Of a stretch of DNA of 23,035 nt, positions 6,986 to 15,248 are shown in pieces. A model generated the notes under the pieces. That model was given only the letters and a program-made list of their open reading frames with translations. It was not told the DNA's origin and did not search any database. Numbering within the stretch: the stretch's first letter is position 1; the number at the start of each line of letters is the position of its first letter. Where the stretch lies: positions 1-23,035 of IMG/VR virus record IMGVR_UViG_3300046683_000154, one strand, 5' to 3'. Both the position numbers and the translations under genes were made by a program. This DNA is from a virus.

Positions 6986-9960
6986 CAGGTCACCCTAGAT
7001 CCATCAAGGACTGATTGGAAGACGAACTGCTCCCACAGGGAGGCGATGTCAGACCAGCTCTTAGCATGGGCACCCAGCTTGATATCATCCCTGACGAATG
7101 GGCCAGGATCATTCTGAAGGAGAGTGATGACTGCATCTACGTATTGCTGGCGCACGTCCCGGTCACCAACGTTACCGTAGATGATAGTTGAAGGTCCATC
7201 GCCGATGGTTTCGGCCAAGGCTGCTAGGTTGTTAGTGACGGCGTGAAGCCCCGCCATCTGGGCCTCTACTGCGGAGATGCAGAAGGTTTCGTGGAAATAG
7301 GTCGGGTATAGCCAGATGCTAGCTCCCAGCAATTCTTTGGCAAGTGTCTGCTGAGTAACGCGGCCTCGGTTTGTGACGTTCCGTGTTGCCATTGAGAGCT
7401 CTGAGACTTTTCTCTTGAAGTCCTGGAGCTTCGGCGAGACACCGCTTGCCGCGTCGATATTGTTCCAGCCATAGAAGTAGTGGAGTTCAGCGTCAGGGAC
7501 CGCTTCGACAACCTGCGGCCAAATATGCTCAAGAATGACATCCAGGCCGCGGTCAGGACTAGAAGTGTAAACCACACGGTGGAGGTTACGAGGGAGATCC
7601 GCAGTGAAGTTCTCAGGAGTGACGCCATTCCCGATGACAAGGAACTTTCCTTCAGGGATGAAAGGATATGTCGACATCATATGTTGCTTGTGCCATTTGC
7701 TCAGGACTACGATCTTGTCGAAGACCTCAGCACGCTCACGAGTCAGGCGAGTTCCAGCATCCGTATCATGCATCCACAGGATGGTTGTGCCAGACTCGAG
7801 TTCCATGTCAGCTAGCTCTGGGAACCGCCAGGCGATAGTGATATCGCTCTTGACCTCGGGAAGGTAAGCGGTCAGATCGCGGTACCGGACTCCATCGTAG
7901 TAGCCCGGCGAGTCGATATCGTTGAAGACCGTGACCTGATACTCACTCTTGCTGAACTCTGCTGCCAGCTTGATGAGGGCTGTCTCAGATCCGCCGATAC
8001 CCTCGTTAACAAGCTTCTGAGGCCCCCACTTCTCAAGCGCCGGCGGGGCTACGAATGAGATGCGGGGGCCTCGAGCTCGAATTCCTGGAGTATAGTCAGC
8101 AAAGATCCAAGCACTGAGTCCCCACTCCTGACGATAGAGATTAGAGATCCTTCCCCGTGAGTTAAGCAGTTGCTCCATGTCAACTAGGTCGAAGATCCTA
8201 AGGTGTCCCTTAAGCTCTACCTTCTCCCAGTCCTCAATCTCGCCCCGCTCCCAAGCGAGATATGGAGTTGTGAGAACGACGTGGTCAGCGATCTTCTCTA
8301 CCGTCTCGAGAAGCTCCGCTGGGTCCACCACGTGTTCGATGGTTTCAAATAGGATGGCCAGATCGTATTTGTAGAAGTCCGCGCACTCCGCCCACTCGGA
8401 CACAGAAGAGATGGCTCCCTGTGTGAAGCCAGCTAGTTCCTTGAGTCCCCACTTCTCAGCCCGTTCGTTGGCGAGCTTGATACACCTGGGATCAAGGTCG
8501 AGTCCATCAACCTTGAAGCCAGCCTTCGCCAGCGGGAGGGAGATGAACCCATCCGAGCAGCCCAGATCTACCACGTTGTGGGCTCGAAGATCCTTAGCAA
8601 CCTTGTGTGCGAAGGCGAGCCGTGGGTAGGCCATCCAGTTCTCTGAGAGGATCGTCTCGTCTGGCATCGGTGCCCAGCCAGGATTGTTCACGTAGTGATC
8701 CGCCATCAGCTGGGGATCTTCGACGTGAGCTGTCATCTGCTGGACCTTGCCCCAGAGCTCGCGCACGCGCTCGTGAGTCTCGATGCTCTTCGGACACTGA
8801 GAGAAGAGAGCCCGAACCTTAAGCCACTCGTCGTTCCGAGCTAGATGCTCCACGAGAGCTAGGAAGTTCTTAAGGACCGCCTCGGTCCGGAGAACCTCCT
8901 TGATCCCAGTGATCTGGCCCAGCAGGGACGGGGTTGGCTGGATAGAGTAAGCCTGCTCTAGGTTCCCAAGGGCTTCGTCATATCGCCCGAGATTAGCGAA
9001 AGCGATGGACGCCGCGAGCAACGGATTGAAATCGTAATCCCGCGGGTTAATGATGAGGGAGGTGCGTGGAACTGGTCGAGCAAATCCTGTAGCGGTCCAC
9101 TCAACACAGGAGAGCCATTCTCCTCTTCGGAAGGCAACTTCGGCCAGTCCAAAGTAAGCATCAGGCCAATCTGGCTGGATGCGGATTGCTGCCATCTCCA
9201 TGCCAACGGCACGGTCCAAATCTCCGGATCGCCGGTAGAGTTCAGCCATGAGATGTGTAGCTTGGTACCGCTCGGCTGACCACTCAGCCCGTCCGATGTA
9301 TCGACGGAGATGGAGAAGTGCTTTCTCGTAGTTGCCATGGAGAGCCTCTTCGCTCCCTAAGTAGTGAAGGAGGCGCTGGGAAGGTTCGGGCTCGGACTCT
9401 TCGAGCTCTCGATAGAGGAGCTCCAGATTGCGAAGTCCCCGAACCTTGTGTTCCCCGTGGTGTCGGATCAGCACATCCTCTACCAAGAAGGGGTCGTGGG
9501 CCACGTCAGCCCGCAAGTACTCGTGGATCCGCCCTTCCCAGCGCCAGAGCAGGTCTGACCGCAGAACCCGCTCCCTTACAAGGAGAGAGGTTGTTCCACC
9601 CCCGCTCTCCCTGCTGTAGTCGTAGTACATATGAAATGCTCCGATCTTCGGATGCATCTCAATCTGCCTACGTAGATTTTCACCGCCAACTACCTCATCG
9701 TCCCCGTCGAGCCACATGAAGTAGTCGGGCTTGGCTGCGAGCTGGACATCCAAGACTCGGTTCCTTGCCTTGGCGAAGTCATCTTCCCAAGGGATAGTGA
9801 ACGCGATGTCTGCGTACTTCTCAGCGATGACCTGAGTGTCGTCGGTTGACTCCCCAGCCAAACCGATAACAACTTGGTCAACGTAAGGGCGGATGCTCTG
9901 AAGACAAGCTTCAAGAGTCGCACCCTCATTCCGGACAATCATGCCCAATGAAATCTTCAC
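6985..9960 (-). CDS. Multidomain enzyme: GT2 glycosyltransferase, TPR region, SAM methyltransferase, GT4 glycosyltransferase
   Basis: A 991-residue protein from GTG 9960. Residues 1-180 are a GT2-type domain (ISLGMIVRNEGATLEACLQS at the start, metal/sugar motif WLDGDDE at 83-89). Residues about 196-345 contain TPR-like helical pairs (YEKALLHLRRYI, YDEALGNLEQAYSIQP). Residues about 440-620 are a class I SAM methyltransferase with motif I VVDLGCSDG at 463-471 and the acidic GLDLDP at 486-491. Residues about 633-980 are a GT4-type domain with GGSET at 656-660, SSPDRGLD near 800 and an EX7E pair, E891 and E899. There is no signal peptide or membrane span. It probably builds a methylated sugar chain on a virion or cell-surface acceptor. 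Its location in the head-tail operon favours virion proteins as acceptors, which is an inference. Confidence 0.92.
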   Translation of the reverse strand: MKISLGMIVRNEGATLEACLQSIRPYVDQVVIGLAGESTDDTQVIAEKYADIAFTIPWEDDFAKARNRVLDVQLAAKPDYFMWLDGDDEVVGGENLRRQIEMHPKIGAFHMYYDYSRESGGGTTSLLVRERVLRSDLLWRWEGRIHEYLRADVAHDPFLVEDVLIRHHGEHKVRGLRNLELLYRELEESEPEPSQRLLHYLGSEEALHGNYEKALLHLRRYIGRAEWSAERYQATHLMAELYRRSGDLDRAVGMEMAAIRIQPDWPDAYFGLAEVAFRRGEWLSCVEWTATGFARPVPRTSLIINPRDYDFNPLLAASIAFANLGRYDEALGNLEQAYSIQPTPSLLGQITGIKEVLRTEAVLKNFLALVEHLARNDEWLKVRALFSQCPKSIETHERVRELWGKVQQMTAHVEDPQLMADHYVNNPGWAPMPDETILSENWMAYPRLAFAHKVAKDLRAHNVVDLGCSDGFISLPLAKAGFKVDGLDLDPRCIKLANERAEKWGLKELAGFTQGAISSVSEWAECADFYKYDLAILFETIEHVVDPAELLETVEKIADHVVLTTPYLAWERGEIEDWEKVELKGHLRIFDLVDMEQLLNSRGRISNLYRQEWGLSAWIFADYTPGIRARGPRISFVAPPALEKWGPQKLVNEGIGGSETALIKLAAEFSKSEYQVTVFNDIDSPGYYDGVRYRDLTAYLPEVKSDITIAWRFPELADMELESGTTILWMHDTDAGTRLTRERAEVFDKIVVLSKWHKQHMMSTYPFIPEGKFLVIGNGVTPENFTADLPRNLHRVVYTSSPDRGLDVILEHIWPQVVEAVPDAELHYFYGWNNIDAASGVSPKLQDFKRKVSELSMATRNVTNRGRVTQQTLAKELLGASIWLYPTYFHETFCISAVEAQMAGLHAVTNNLAALAETIGDGPSTIIYGNVGDRDVRQQYVDAVITLLQNDPGPFVRDDIKLGAHAKSWSDIASLWEQFVFQSVLDGSRVT

Positions 9961-9975
9961 GTGCCGCCGCTCCGA

Positions 9976-10062
9976 TTATGACCTAGGACGAAGAACTAGA
10001 GGGATGGCCAGTAGGATGGCGATGATGACCAGCACGACTAGTTGCCAGTCTTGTACGCTCAT
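9976..10062 (-). CDS. 28-residue single-span membrane microprotein
   Basis: A short frame from ATG 10062 to TAA 9976-9978 encodes MSVQDWQLVVLVIIAILLAI followed by PLVLRPRS. An AGGAGG site lies 8 nt upstream (plus-strand positions about 10071-10077), as strong as any in the window. It has one hydrophobic span (residues about 8-24), a short polar N-terminus and a basic C-terminus, as in small inner-membrane proteins. It sits alone between the capsid gene and the sugar-enzyme gene. No homologue is recognised. Roles as a small lysis, signalling or membrane-recruitment peptide are all open. Confidence 0.7.
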   Translation of the reverse strand: MSVQDWQLVVLVIIAILLAIPLVLRPRS

Positions 10063-10084
10063 TTCTTCTTGCCTCCTAGTTTAT

Positions 10085-10136
10085 GTGGACACAGGGAGGT
10101 CGGGGGAGGAGCCGAACCAGTCCCCCCCGTGTCCAC
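10085..10136 (-). other. Stem-loop between capsid gene and downstream genes
   Basis: An 8-bp perfect inverted repeat (GTGGACAC at 10085-10092, GTGTCCAC at 10129-10136) encloses complementary G-rich and C-rich runs (GGGGGAGG against CCCCCCC). No T-run follows on either strand, so it is not a standard intrinsic terminator. It could attenuate transcription after the highly expressed capsid gene or protect its mRNA 3' end. One arm overlaps a CACAGGG word. Confidence 0.6.
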
Positions 10137-10147
10137 TGGGAAAGGCT

Positions 10148-11200
10148 CTACGGGACGATCGACCCGAAGACGAAGCGCCACTCCATCACCTTGAACGCGA
10201 AGTCATGACGGATCTTGTAGTAGATCTCGTCAAAGTCGAAGGAGTAGGGATCATCCCCACCCAGAACTCCACGAGAGTCCGGATCCTTCAGACCGAGGAA
10301 TGGAGTTGAGTTGCCGTTCAGGGTGATGTGAGCCATGAAGGCTCCACGCCCCTTCAGGTCGGCCGACAGATACCAGTTGTTGGTATCCGTGAAGTACGGC
10401 TCGGTGATGACGTTGGTGATGCGACCCTTGACCAGGTTGGGAATGTAGAGGTTCCCAGCCGTGACCAGAGTGTCGTTGTTCAGCAGCGTCTGAGCGATGT
10501 ACTTGTAGGCCGTGGGGATGATCAGCGTCCGACCCTCGGGACTGACGATCTTGTACCCCTCATCGTCAGTCTGAGCATCGAGCGCCATGTCCGCTGCGAT
10601 CAGCGCGTTCATGCCAGCCTGATCTGCCGTCAGGGCCGTCGTCCCGATGTTGCCATGGGCAGCCGAGAAGAGGGCGTTCCCGTCGAACGTGTTCGGGTTG
10701 GCCTGGAAAACGTTGATCGCGGCTTCCTTCGAGATGGTGCGAGCCATCGCCTCTGCGAACAGAGTCGGAAGCTCGGCCATCTTGTTCAGCCGATCGGAGA
10801 TGATGAGCTGACGAGTCAGTGAGAAGGCAGCGCCCCACTCACGGAGCTTGTACGTCGGCCCGGTGCCTTCGGCGATTGCCATTTCCTCGTAAGGACCGTT
10901 CAGCGGCTTCTCCGGGATGTCGCCGAAGCGCCCGAACCGACTGGACGTGTAGTCCTCGAAGTCATCGACCGAGAGATCTGACGTGTAGGCAGACCACTGG
11001 CCGGAGATCTCCGTGAACCGCTCGAGGAACGAATGCCGCAGGAACTTGCTGATGTACGTAGGGAAGTCCTGAGTGGACATCGCCTCTTCCGCACTCAGCA
11101 GACCATCAGAGGCCGCCTGGCGAGCTTGCATGTACGCTTCGAAGACGCGGAGCCGACGGCCGTTCGCCTCGAAGCCGAATGAACCCTGCTGGTAAGGCAC
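10148..11200 (-). CDS. Major capsid protein (HK97 fold, Mu gpT-like)
   Basis: A 350-residue protein starting at GTG 11200 with AGAGGAGG about 8 nt upstream, an expected strong site for an abundant protein. The N-terminal helix region (residues 1-45) is followed by the P-domain and spine helix sequence around residues 100-165. The LFSAAHGN signature at 177-184 is typical of the Mu gpT-like/major head subunit family. The C-terminal half is beta-rich, with KGRITNVITEPYFTDTNNWY and an ending DFAFKVMEWRFVFGSI. It directly follows the protease/scaffold and decoration genes, as in many phages. It forms the capsid shell. No separate scaffold gene is seen; the scaffold may be the C-terminus of the protease. 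Confidence 0.9.
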   Translation of the reverse strand: MPYQQGSFGFEANGRRLRVFEAYMQARQAASDGLLSAEEAMSTQDFPTYISKFLRHSFLERFTEISGQWSAYTSDLSVDDFEDYTSSRFGRFGDIPEKPLNGPYEEMAIAEGTGPTYKLREWGAAFSLTRQLIISDRLNKMAELPTLFAEAMARTISKEAAINVFQANPNTFDGNALFSAAHGNIGTTALTADQAGMNALIAADMALDAQTDDEGYKIVSPEGRTLIIPTAYKYIAQTLLNNDTLVTAGNLYIPNLVKGRITNVITEPYFTDTNNWYLSADLKGRGAFMAHITLNGNSTPFLGLKDPDSRGVLGGDDPYSFDFDEIYYKIRHDFAFKVMEWRFVFGSIVP

Positions 11201-11215
11201 GACCGTAGCCTCCTC

Positions 11216-11587
11216 TTAGCTCTGGTTGAGGGGGTTGGGATTGAAGAGCTGGGTCTTGCCGGTGGTTGCCGTGCTCGTGGCAATCAGCCGACCGAACCCG
11301 AACCAGCCAGTGGTAGCAACCCCGATCGTGGCCCCGGAGACACCGATGGGAAGGCTCGTGGCTTGCTCAGTGGCGGGAGCCGCAAGGATTGCTCCATTGC
11401 GGGTGACGCCTGGGATGCGCTTGAAGTTCCAGGCGCCATTCAGGATCAGAGTGAAGAGGTCGCCCGACTTCACGTTGTCCTGAACCGTCCCGTACCAACC
11501 CTTGCACCAGACTAGATCACCAGCCGTGTGATCAGTCGTGGCCCGCAGCGTCAGACGCTCGGCTGCGTGAACTCGATGCGTGCTCAT
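11216..11587 (-). CDS. Capsid decoration/cement protein (DUF2190-like)
   Basis: A 123-residue protein whose ATG overlaps the stop of the protease gene (TAATG). The beta-rich pattern fits the DUF2190 capsid-cement family, usually found just before the major capsid gene: an early LRATTDHTAGDLVWCKGWYG, a central GDLFTLILNGAWNF, then an alanine-rich LAAPATEQATSLPIGVSGA and GWFGFGRLIA. It is expected to trimerise and bind the outside of the mature capsid. Assignment rests on pattern and gene order. Confidence 0.75.
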   Translation of the reverse strand: MSTHRVHAAERLTLRATTDHTAGDLVWCKGWYGTVQDNVKSGDLFTLILNGAWNFKRIPGVTRNGAILAAPATEQATSLPIGVSGATIGVATTGWFGFGRLIATSTATTGKTQLFNPNPLNQS

Positions 11588-12627
11588 TAGTCGTTACCCC
11601 CTTCCGTGGAAGTTGATCCCGCGGGGGCCTTGACGCCGAAGGCGCGCTCGAGAGCTGCATGAGTCGGGGCAGTCTCCCGAAGGGTCTTGAAGCTCTCAGA
11701 CCCGGAAGTGGTCGAGCCAGCGCCGCGGATCTTGGGCTTGACCCCAGCATCCTCGAGCTCCTCGCGAGCCTCCTTGATGGCCGCGTCGATCGCGTCCTGA
11801 TCATAGGTGGCGCTGCCATCGAACGCTGCGACCAGACGGTTCGTGGTCTTGACCGGTAGCTTCGCTGCGCTGATCCGCTCGGTGACGAGCCGACCGACGG
11901 TTGCGAGAGTCCGATGCTCTTGATCCCACTGCTCTCGCGCCTCATGGAGCTTCGAGGTCAGCAGGGCAGCAAGCTGGTCCGCGGTCACGCCCACAGGGGG
12001 AGTTGACGTGGTGTTGCTGTCCTTGCTCTCGAGAGCTCCAACGAGATCTGGACGGTGCTGGCGGATCATCTCCGCCGTGACCTCGCTCCACTCCACGTTG
12101 TCTTCTCCTTCGTGTGCTGCTAGGAACTCGTCGATCTTGCCCCCAGCCGCCGGGTTCACGACCCAGTCAACTGAGTTGTTAACGACCAGCTCTTCAACCG
12201 CGTAGTAGGGTTGCTCGCCCTGCGGCTTGACCAGATCCCCTTTGAAGAGAAGGTCAACCGAAGTGCCCATGTAATCCTTCGCCCGCTTGGCAAAGGCGTA
12301 GAAGTTCTCGTCGAAGAACTGGACGGTCCCGATGACCCGGCCATCCTCGCCGATGGTTGTGGACTCGACCCCGGAGACTAGATCCTTCATGCTCCGGCTC
12401 TTCTTCTTTGCGGGAAGGGCGCCGATGCGTTCTGCGTGATCTAGGAACATCCGGGTGCCATTCCAGAAGCCGGCCTCAGATGCCTTCTTCAAGGCACCAG
12501 CAGTCCAGTTCTTCCGGTTCTCTGACATCCCAGGACGGATGAGCGTGACCCTTGCCCTCAGGCTCTCGTCATCAAATTCCGCCTCCAGAGCTTGAAAGAG
12601 TGATCGAGCTCGCTGAGGGGTAGGCAT
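11587..12627 (-). CDS. Prohead protease with C-terminal scaffold-like region
   Basis: A 346-residue protein. Residues about 20-190 look like a herpesvirus-assemblin-type (U35/S78-like) capsid maturation protease, with candidate catalytic His64 in MFLDHAERIG and Ser123 in YMGTSVDLLF. Residues about 200-346 are hydrophilic and helical, rich in Glu, Lys and Ala (for example QLAALLTSKLHEAREQWDQE), as expected of an internal scaffold fused to its protease. Start ATG 12627 follows the previous stop by 2 nt and has GAGGAG upstream. It would drive prohead assembly and then cleave the scaffold during maturation. Confidence 0.85.
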   Translation of the reverse strand: MPTPQRARSLFQALEAEFDDESLRARVTLIRPGMSENRKNWTAGALKKASEAGFWNGTRMFLDHAERIGALPAKKKSRSMKDLVSGVESTTIGEDGRVIGTVQFFDENFYAFAKRAKDYMGTSVDLLFKGDLVKPQGEQPYYAVEELVVNNSVDWVVNPAAGGKIDEFLAAHEGEDNVEWSEVTAEMIRQHRPDLVGALESKDSNTTSTPPVGVTADQLAALLTSKLHEAREQWDQEHRTLATVGRLVTERISAAKLPVKTTNRLVAAFDGSATYDQDAIDAAIKEAREELEDAGVKPKIRGAGSTTSGSESFKTLRETAPTHAALERAFGVKAPAGSTSTEGGND

Positions 12628-12629
12628 GT

Positions 12630-13061
12630 TTACTCCTCGTCGTCCCCGTCATCATCGACGGGCTGGCGCGGAGGATTGGTGCTCTCTCCCTCGTTCATCT
12701 CGGATCCAGCCGTTGCTCGGGTCGGCTGAACCTTAGCGCCCTTCTTGCCGTTGCGGGGCTTCAGAGGGGCTGGCCCGGAGAGGTGGCGCAGCAGGTTGCC
12801 AGCCTTGTTGAGCTGGTACTTCCCGCCGTTCGCCGTGACAACGACGAGAGTCTTCTCGTTGATGCCGATGACCTGAGCCTCGCGGTAGCCCGTCACGCTG
12901 GTGAAGGCCGTGAGGATCTTCTTCTCGCGCTCGGTCTTGTCGCGGGTCGAGAAGGTCTGAGAGATCTCAGGGGGATCCTCGAGAAGCATGGCAGCTTGCT
13001 GCTGCCGCGTCGGATGGAGCGGGCCTTCAACGGGCGTTCCGCCAACGAACTCGCTGGTCAT
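12630..13061 (-). CDS. Small head-operon protein with TGY/NGG domain, paralogue of the 13257-13478 product
   Basis: A 143-residue protein. The frame is open further upstream, but I place the start at ATG 13061 because AAGGAG lies 7 nt before it and the extra upstream residues overlap the preceding gene. A central domain contains TGY, then 18 residues later TANGGKYQL and HLSGPAPL. The same layout occurs in the 73-residue protein two genes upstream. The C-terminus is basic then acidic (RNGKKGAKVQP, later VDDDGDDEE) and probably disordered. Its place between portal and protease suggests a head assembly accessory factor. Function unknown. Confidence 0.8.
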   Translation of the reverse strand: MTSEFVGGTPVEGPLHPTRQQQAAMLLEDPPEISQTFSTRDKTEREKKILTAFTSVTGYREAQVIGINEKTLVVVTANGGKYQLNKAGNLLRHLSGPAPLKPRNGKKGAKVQPTRATAGSEMNEGESTNPPRQPVDDDGDDEE

Positions 13062-13065
13062 GTAG

Positions 13066-13257
13066 CTACTCCTTCTGCTTGGACGTTGACGGCTCAGCGG
13101 TTGACTCGGGCTTTCCCGGCTTCGTCTTCTCGGGAGTCTCAACATCGAAGGCCTCTCGAGCAGCGGTCCTAGCCTCAGCCAACATATCCCACATCGTAGG
13201 CACTAGTCCCATCGCCGCAAGTTCCTCGGTCGAGAGTTCGCTGTAGTTTCTCTCCAT
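13066..13257 (-). CDS. Small hydrophilic head-operon protein
   Basis: A 63-residue protein starting at ATG 13257, sharing one base with the stop of the upstream gene (TAATG). The N-terminal 35 residues form helices (YSELSTEELAAMGLVPTMWD, then MLAEARTAAREAF). The rest is a disordered, Lys/Pro/Ser/Thr/Glu-rich tail ending STSKQKE. It lies between two paralogous small genes. No known family is recognised. Confidence 0.7.
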   Translation of the reverse strand: MERNYSELSTEELAAMGLVPTMWDMLAEARTAAREAFDVETPEKTKPGKPESTAEPSTSKQKE

Positions 13258-13478
13258 TATATTCGGTCCTCAGGATCAGGTGAAGGTCCTTTGATGTGCT
13301 CGATTTCCCCGGACACAGGGAGATGGTATAGACCACCATTCCTCGTGTAGAAGAGGCGCGTGTCCGCATTGAAAGCTAGCAGGTCATTGGAACTGTACCC
13401 TGTTAGCTCTAAGAACTTTAGACGTAGATCGTTAAGATCTGCTGGGAGAGTGATGTCTTGTACTGTACCTCCAAGCAT
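13257..13478 (-). CDS. Small head-operon protein with TGY/NGG domain
   Basis: A 73-residue protein that begins 1 nt after the portal stop, with GAGGAAC as ribosome site. It is essentially one small domain: FLELTGYSSNDLLAFN, then FYTRNGGLYHLPVSGEIEHI and KGPSP. It aligns without gaps from TGY through NGGxYxL to the 143-residue protein at 12630-13061, so the two are probably a duplicated pair. It looks like a small beta-hairpin fold that could bind portal or DNA; function is not known. Confidence 0.75.
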   Translation of the reverse strand: MLGGTVQDITLPADLNDLRLKFLELTGYSSNDLLAFNADTRLFYTRNGGLYHLPVSGEIEHIKGPSPDPEDRI

Positions 13479-13479
13479 G

Positions 13480-15231
13480 TCAGTTCCTCGAGTTGGCTAG
13501 GCGCCCACCGGTTGCTGGGATCCTAGGGGGCCGGTTCTTAAGAAGTCGCTGCTCGTCCGGATTGGGGTTCACCGGGGGTTTGGAACCGGGACCGGACACA
13601 GGAGGCTGGTTCGGATCACCCGGCTTCGGCGGGATAGGCTTGCCATCTGGGCCGACCTTGGGCGGTTGCGGCGGGATGGGGTTCCCATCGGGTCCGACCT
13701 GCCCCACGTTGTTGAGAAGGCTCTGCCGGAGGACTTCCTTCTCGGCCGCGATCCGGTCTTCCTCCAGCTTGATTTCGTCCATGATCCCGGCTAGATTAGG
13801 CACGTCCATCGTCTCCAAAGCCCCTCGGATTGCAGCCAACTTAACGGCCGCGTTGCCCGGAGCGATTTGACTGACGATCTGTGCCCAGCCAGAAGTGAAC
13901 TTAACAACGTCCTGCGTGACAATCGGAGGCATATCCCAGGCGATGTTGAGCTGCTCGTCGTCCGCCGTATCCCCGATGGCGTTCTTAAGAACGAAGCGGC
14001 AGATCTCGTCGAGGTCCGTCTGAACCTCTTTCTGGTAATCCTCGTAGCTCTTGACCATGGGCAGTTCCATGGCTTGAGCTGTTGCCAGGTTCGCGTCGCC
14101 GCCCTCACCGAAGTAAGGTAGGTTGGTTGCGACACCCGCCCCGCCCGTCATGAGGATGAGCCTAGCATCCTCCTTAGCATCGACTGCGCCCGTATCAGCC
14201 CGAAGGCCGGTAATGTCAATGCCCTCGTTAATATCGTAGATTGCCCCTGCGATGGGGCGTGATAGCCTCTGAAGGGAGGTGGGTTCTCCGGCGGACTGTC
14301 CCATCGGAATGCCGCCGATCTTGCCGGAAACCTGTGCTACAGAGGAAGGTCCACCCTTCACCTTCCGAACGTAGGAGAAGGCGTTTGCTGCAGCGTTGAT
14401 CGAACCCCGGTCCTCCATGAAGTTGCGGAAGACCCGGAACCATTCTCTGCTGGCAAAGAGCTCCGAGACTCCCCGCCTTCCGTTCTTCATCCACACAGGG
14501 TTGACCATGCGATGGCGAATGAAGTGGTCTGGCTCGATCATCGAGTCGGGGATGTTAAGCCCCTCAATCTCGGCCAGAGCATCATCCGTCATGCGGTAGT
14601 CGCGGTAGTATCGAACTTGGGGCTTGCCGTTCGGGTCGGCATCCCGCCACTCCCCGCGCCCGTCCTGCGCCTTCGCGTCGTAGATAAGCTTCTTCCAGAC
14701 GCGCTTGTAAAACACAGGGACAAAGCGATTGTTCGGGTCGTAGATGATATCGTCAACCTCCTCCATCGGGATGGTTGACAGTTCAACGTAGGGGGCCGCA
14801 GGCCCAACCGCCATCAGCGTGAATACTTCCCCGTCAGTCAGAAGCTCGTCGAAGCGCTCCTTCATGGAGCTCCACGCACACAGGACAGACTGATTGACCG
14901 GGTGGTTCCAAAACTCCTGGATGATTTCCTTGGACTTATCATCCTTGACTAGGAACGTCACGCCCTTGCCGAAGGTGAACCGGATGGCAAGCTTGATGGC
15001 CTGCTTCGCGAGGGGGTTCTCCTGCCGCAGGATGCGAATCTTGCGGACGATCTCTCTCCGCTTCGCTTGCGGCAGAACCTGGTAGTCGTCCCGCCCTGGG
15101 ATCGAGTTCAAGTTGAGGTAGTATACCTCATCAAGCCGGCGCTCTTGGAGCGCAAGCTCGCTCTGGGTCATCTCCAGCGCCTTGACCAGTTGGATATTCT
15201 GTTCCGCAAGGGCTTCCAGTTTCTTGCCCAC
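13480..15231 (-). CDS. Portal protein
   Basis: A 583-residue protein starting at GTG 15231, 17 nt after the terminase stop. An N-terminal coiled coil (residues about 1-35) precedes the portal core, with PLAKQAIKLAIRFTFGKGVT near residues 95-115, WSSMKERFDELLTDGEVFTL in the wing, and DHFIRHRMVNPVWMKNGRRG. The later part LMTGGAGVATNLPYFGEGGD followed by a long helix matches the stem/crown region of phage portals. The last 80 residues are a Pro/Gly/Asn repeat tail (VGPDGNPIPPQPPKVGPDG). It forms the dodecameric DNA entry ring and binds the terminase. Gene order and length support this strongly. Confidence 0.9.
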   Translation of the reverse strand: MGKKLEALAEQNIQLVKALEMTQSELALQERRLDEVYYLNLNSIPGRDDYQVLPQAKRREIVRKIRILRQENPLAKQAIKLAIRFTFGKGVTFLVKDDKSKEIIQEFWNHPVNQSVLCAWSSMKERFDELLTDGEVFTLMAVGPAAPYVELSTIPMEEVDDIIYDPNNRFVPVFYKRVWKKLIYDAKAQDGRGEWRDADPNGKPQVRYYRDYRMTDDALAEIEGLNIPDSMIEPDHFIRHRMVNPVWMKNGRRGVSELFASREWFRVFRNFMEDRGSINAAANAFSYVRKVKGGPSSVAQVSGKIGGIPMGQSAGEPTSLQRLSRPIAGAIYDINEGIDITGLRADTGAVDAKEDARLILMTGGAGVATNLPYFGEGGDANLATAQAMELPMVKSYEDYQKEVQTDLDEICRFVLKNAIGDTADDEQLNIAWDMPPIVTQDVVKFTSGWAQIVSQIAPGNAAVKLAAIRGALETMDVPNLAGIMDEIKLEEDRIAAEKEVLRQSLLNNVGQVGPDGNPIPPQPPKVGPDGKPIPPKPGDPNQPPVSGPGSKPPVNPNPDEQRLLKNRPPRIPATGGRLANSRN

Positions 15232-15248
15232 AGGGGAACTCCAGTTCG

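Noticed and set aside
14210-14240. TTGACA-like box on the minus strand inside the portal gene
   Set aside because: No matching -10 at proper spacing and it lies in well-supported coding sequence.
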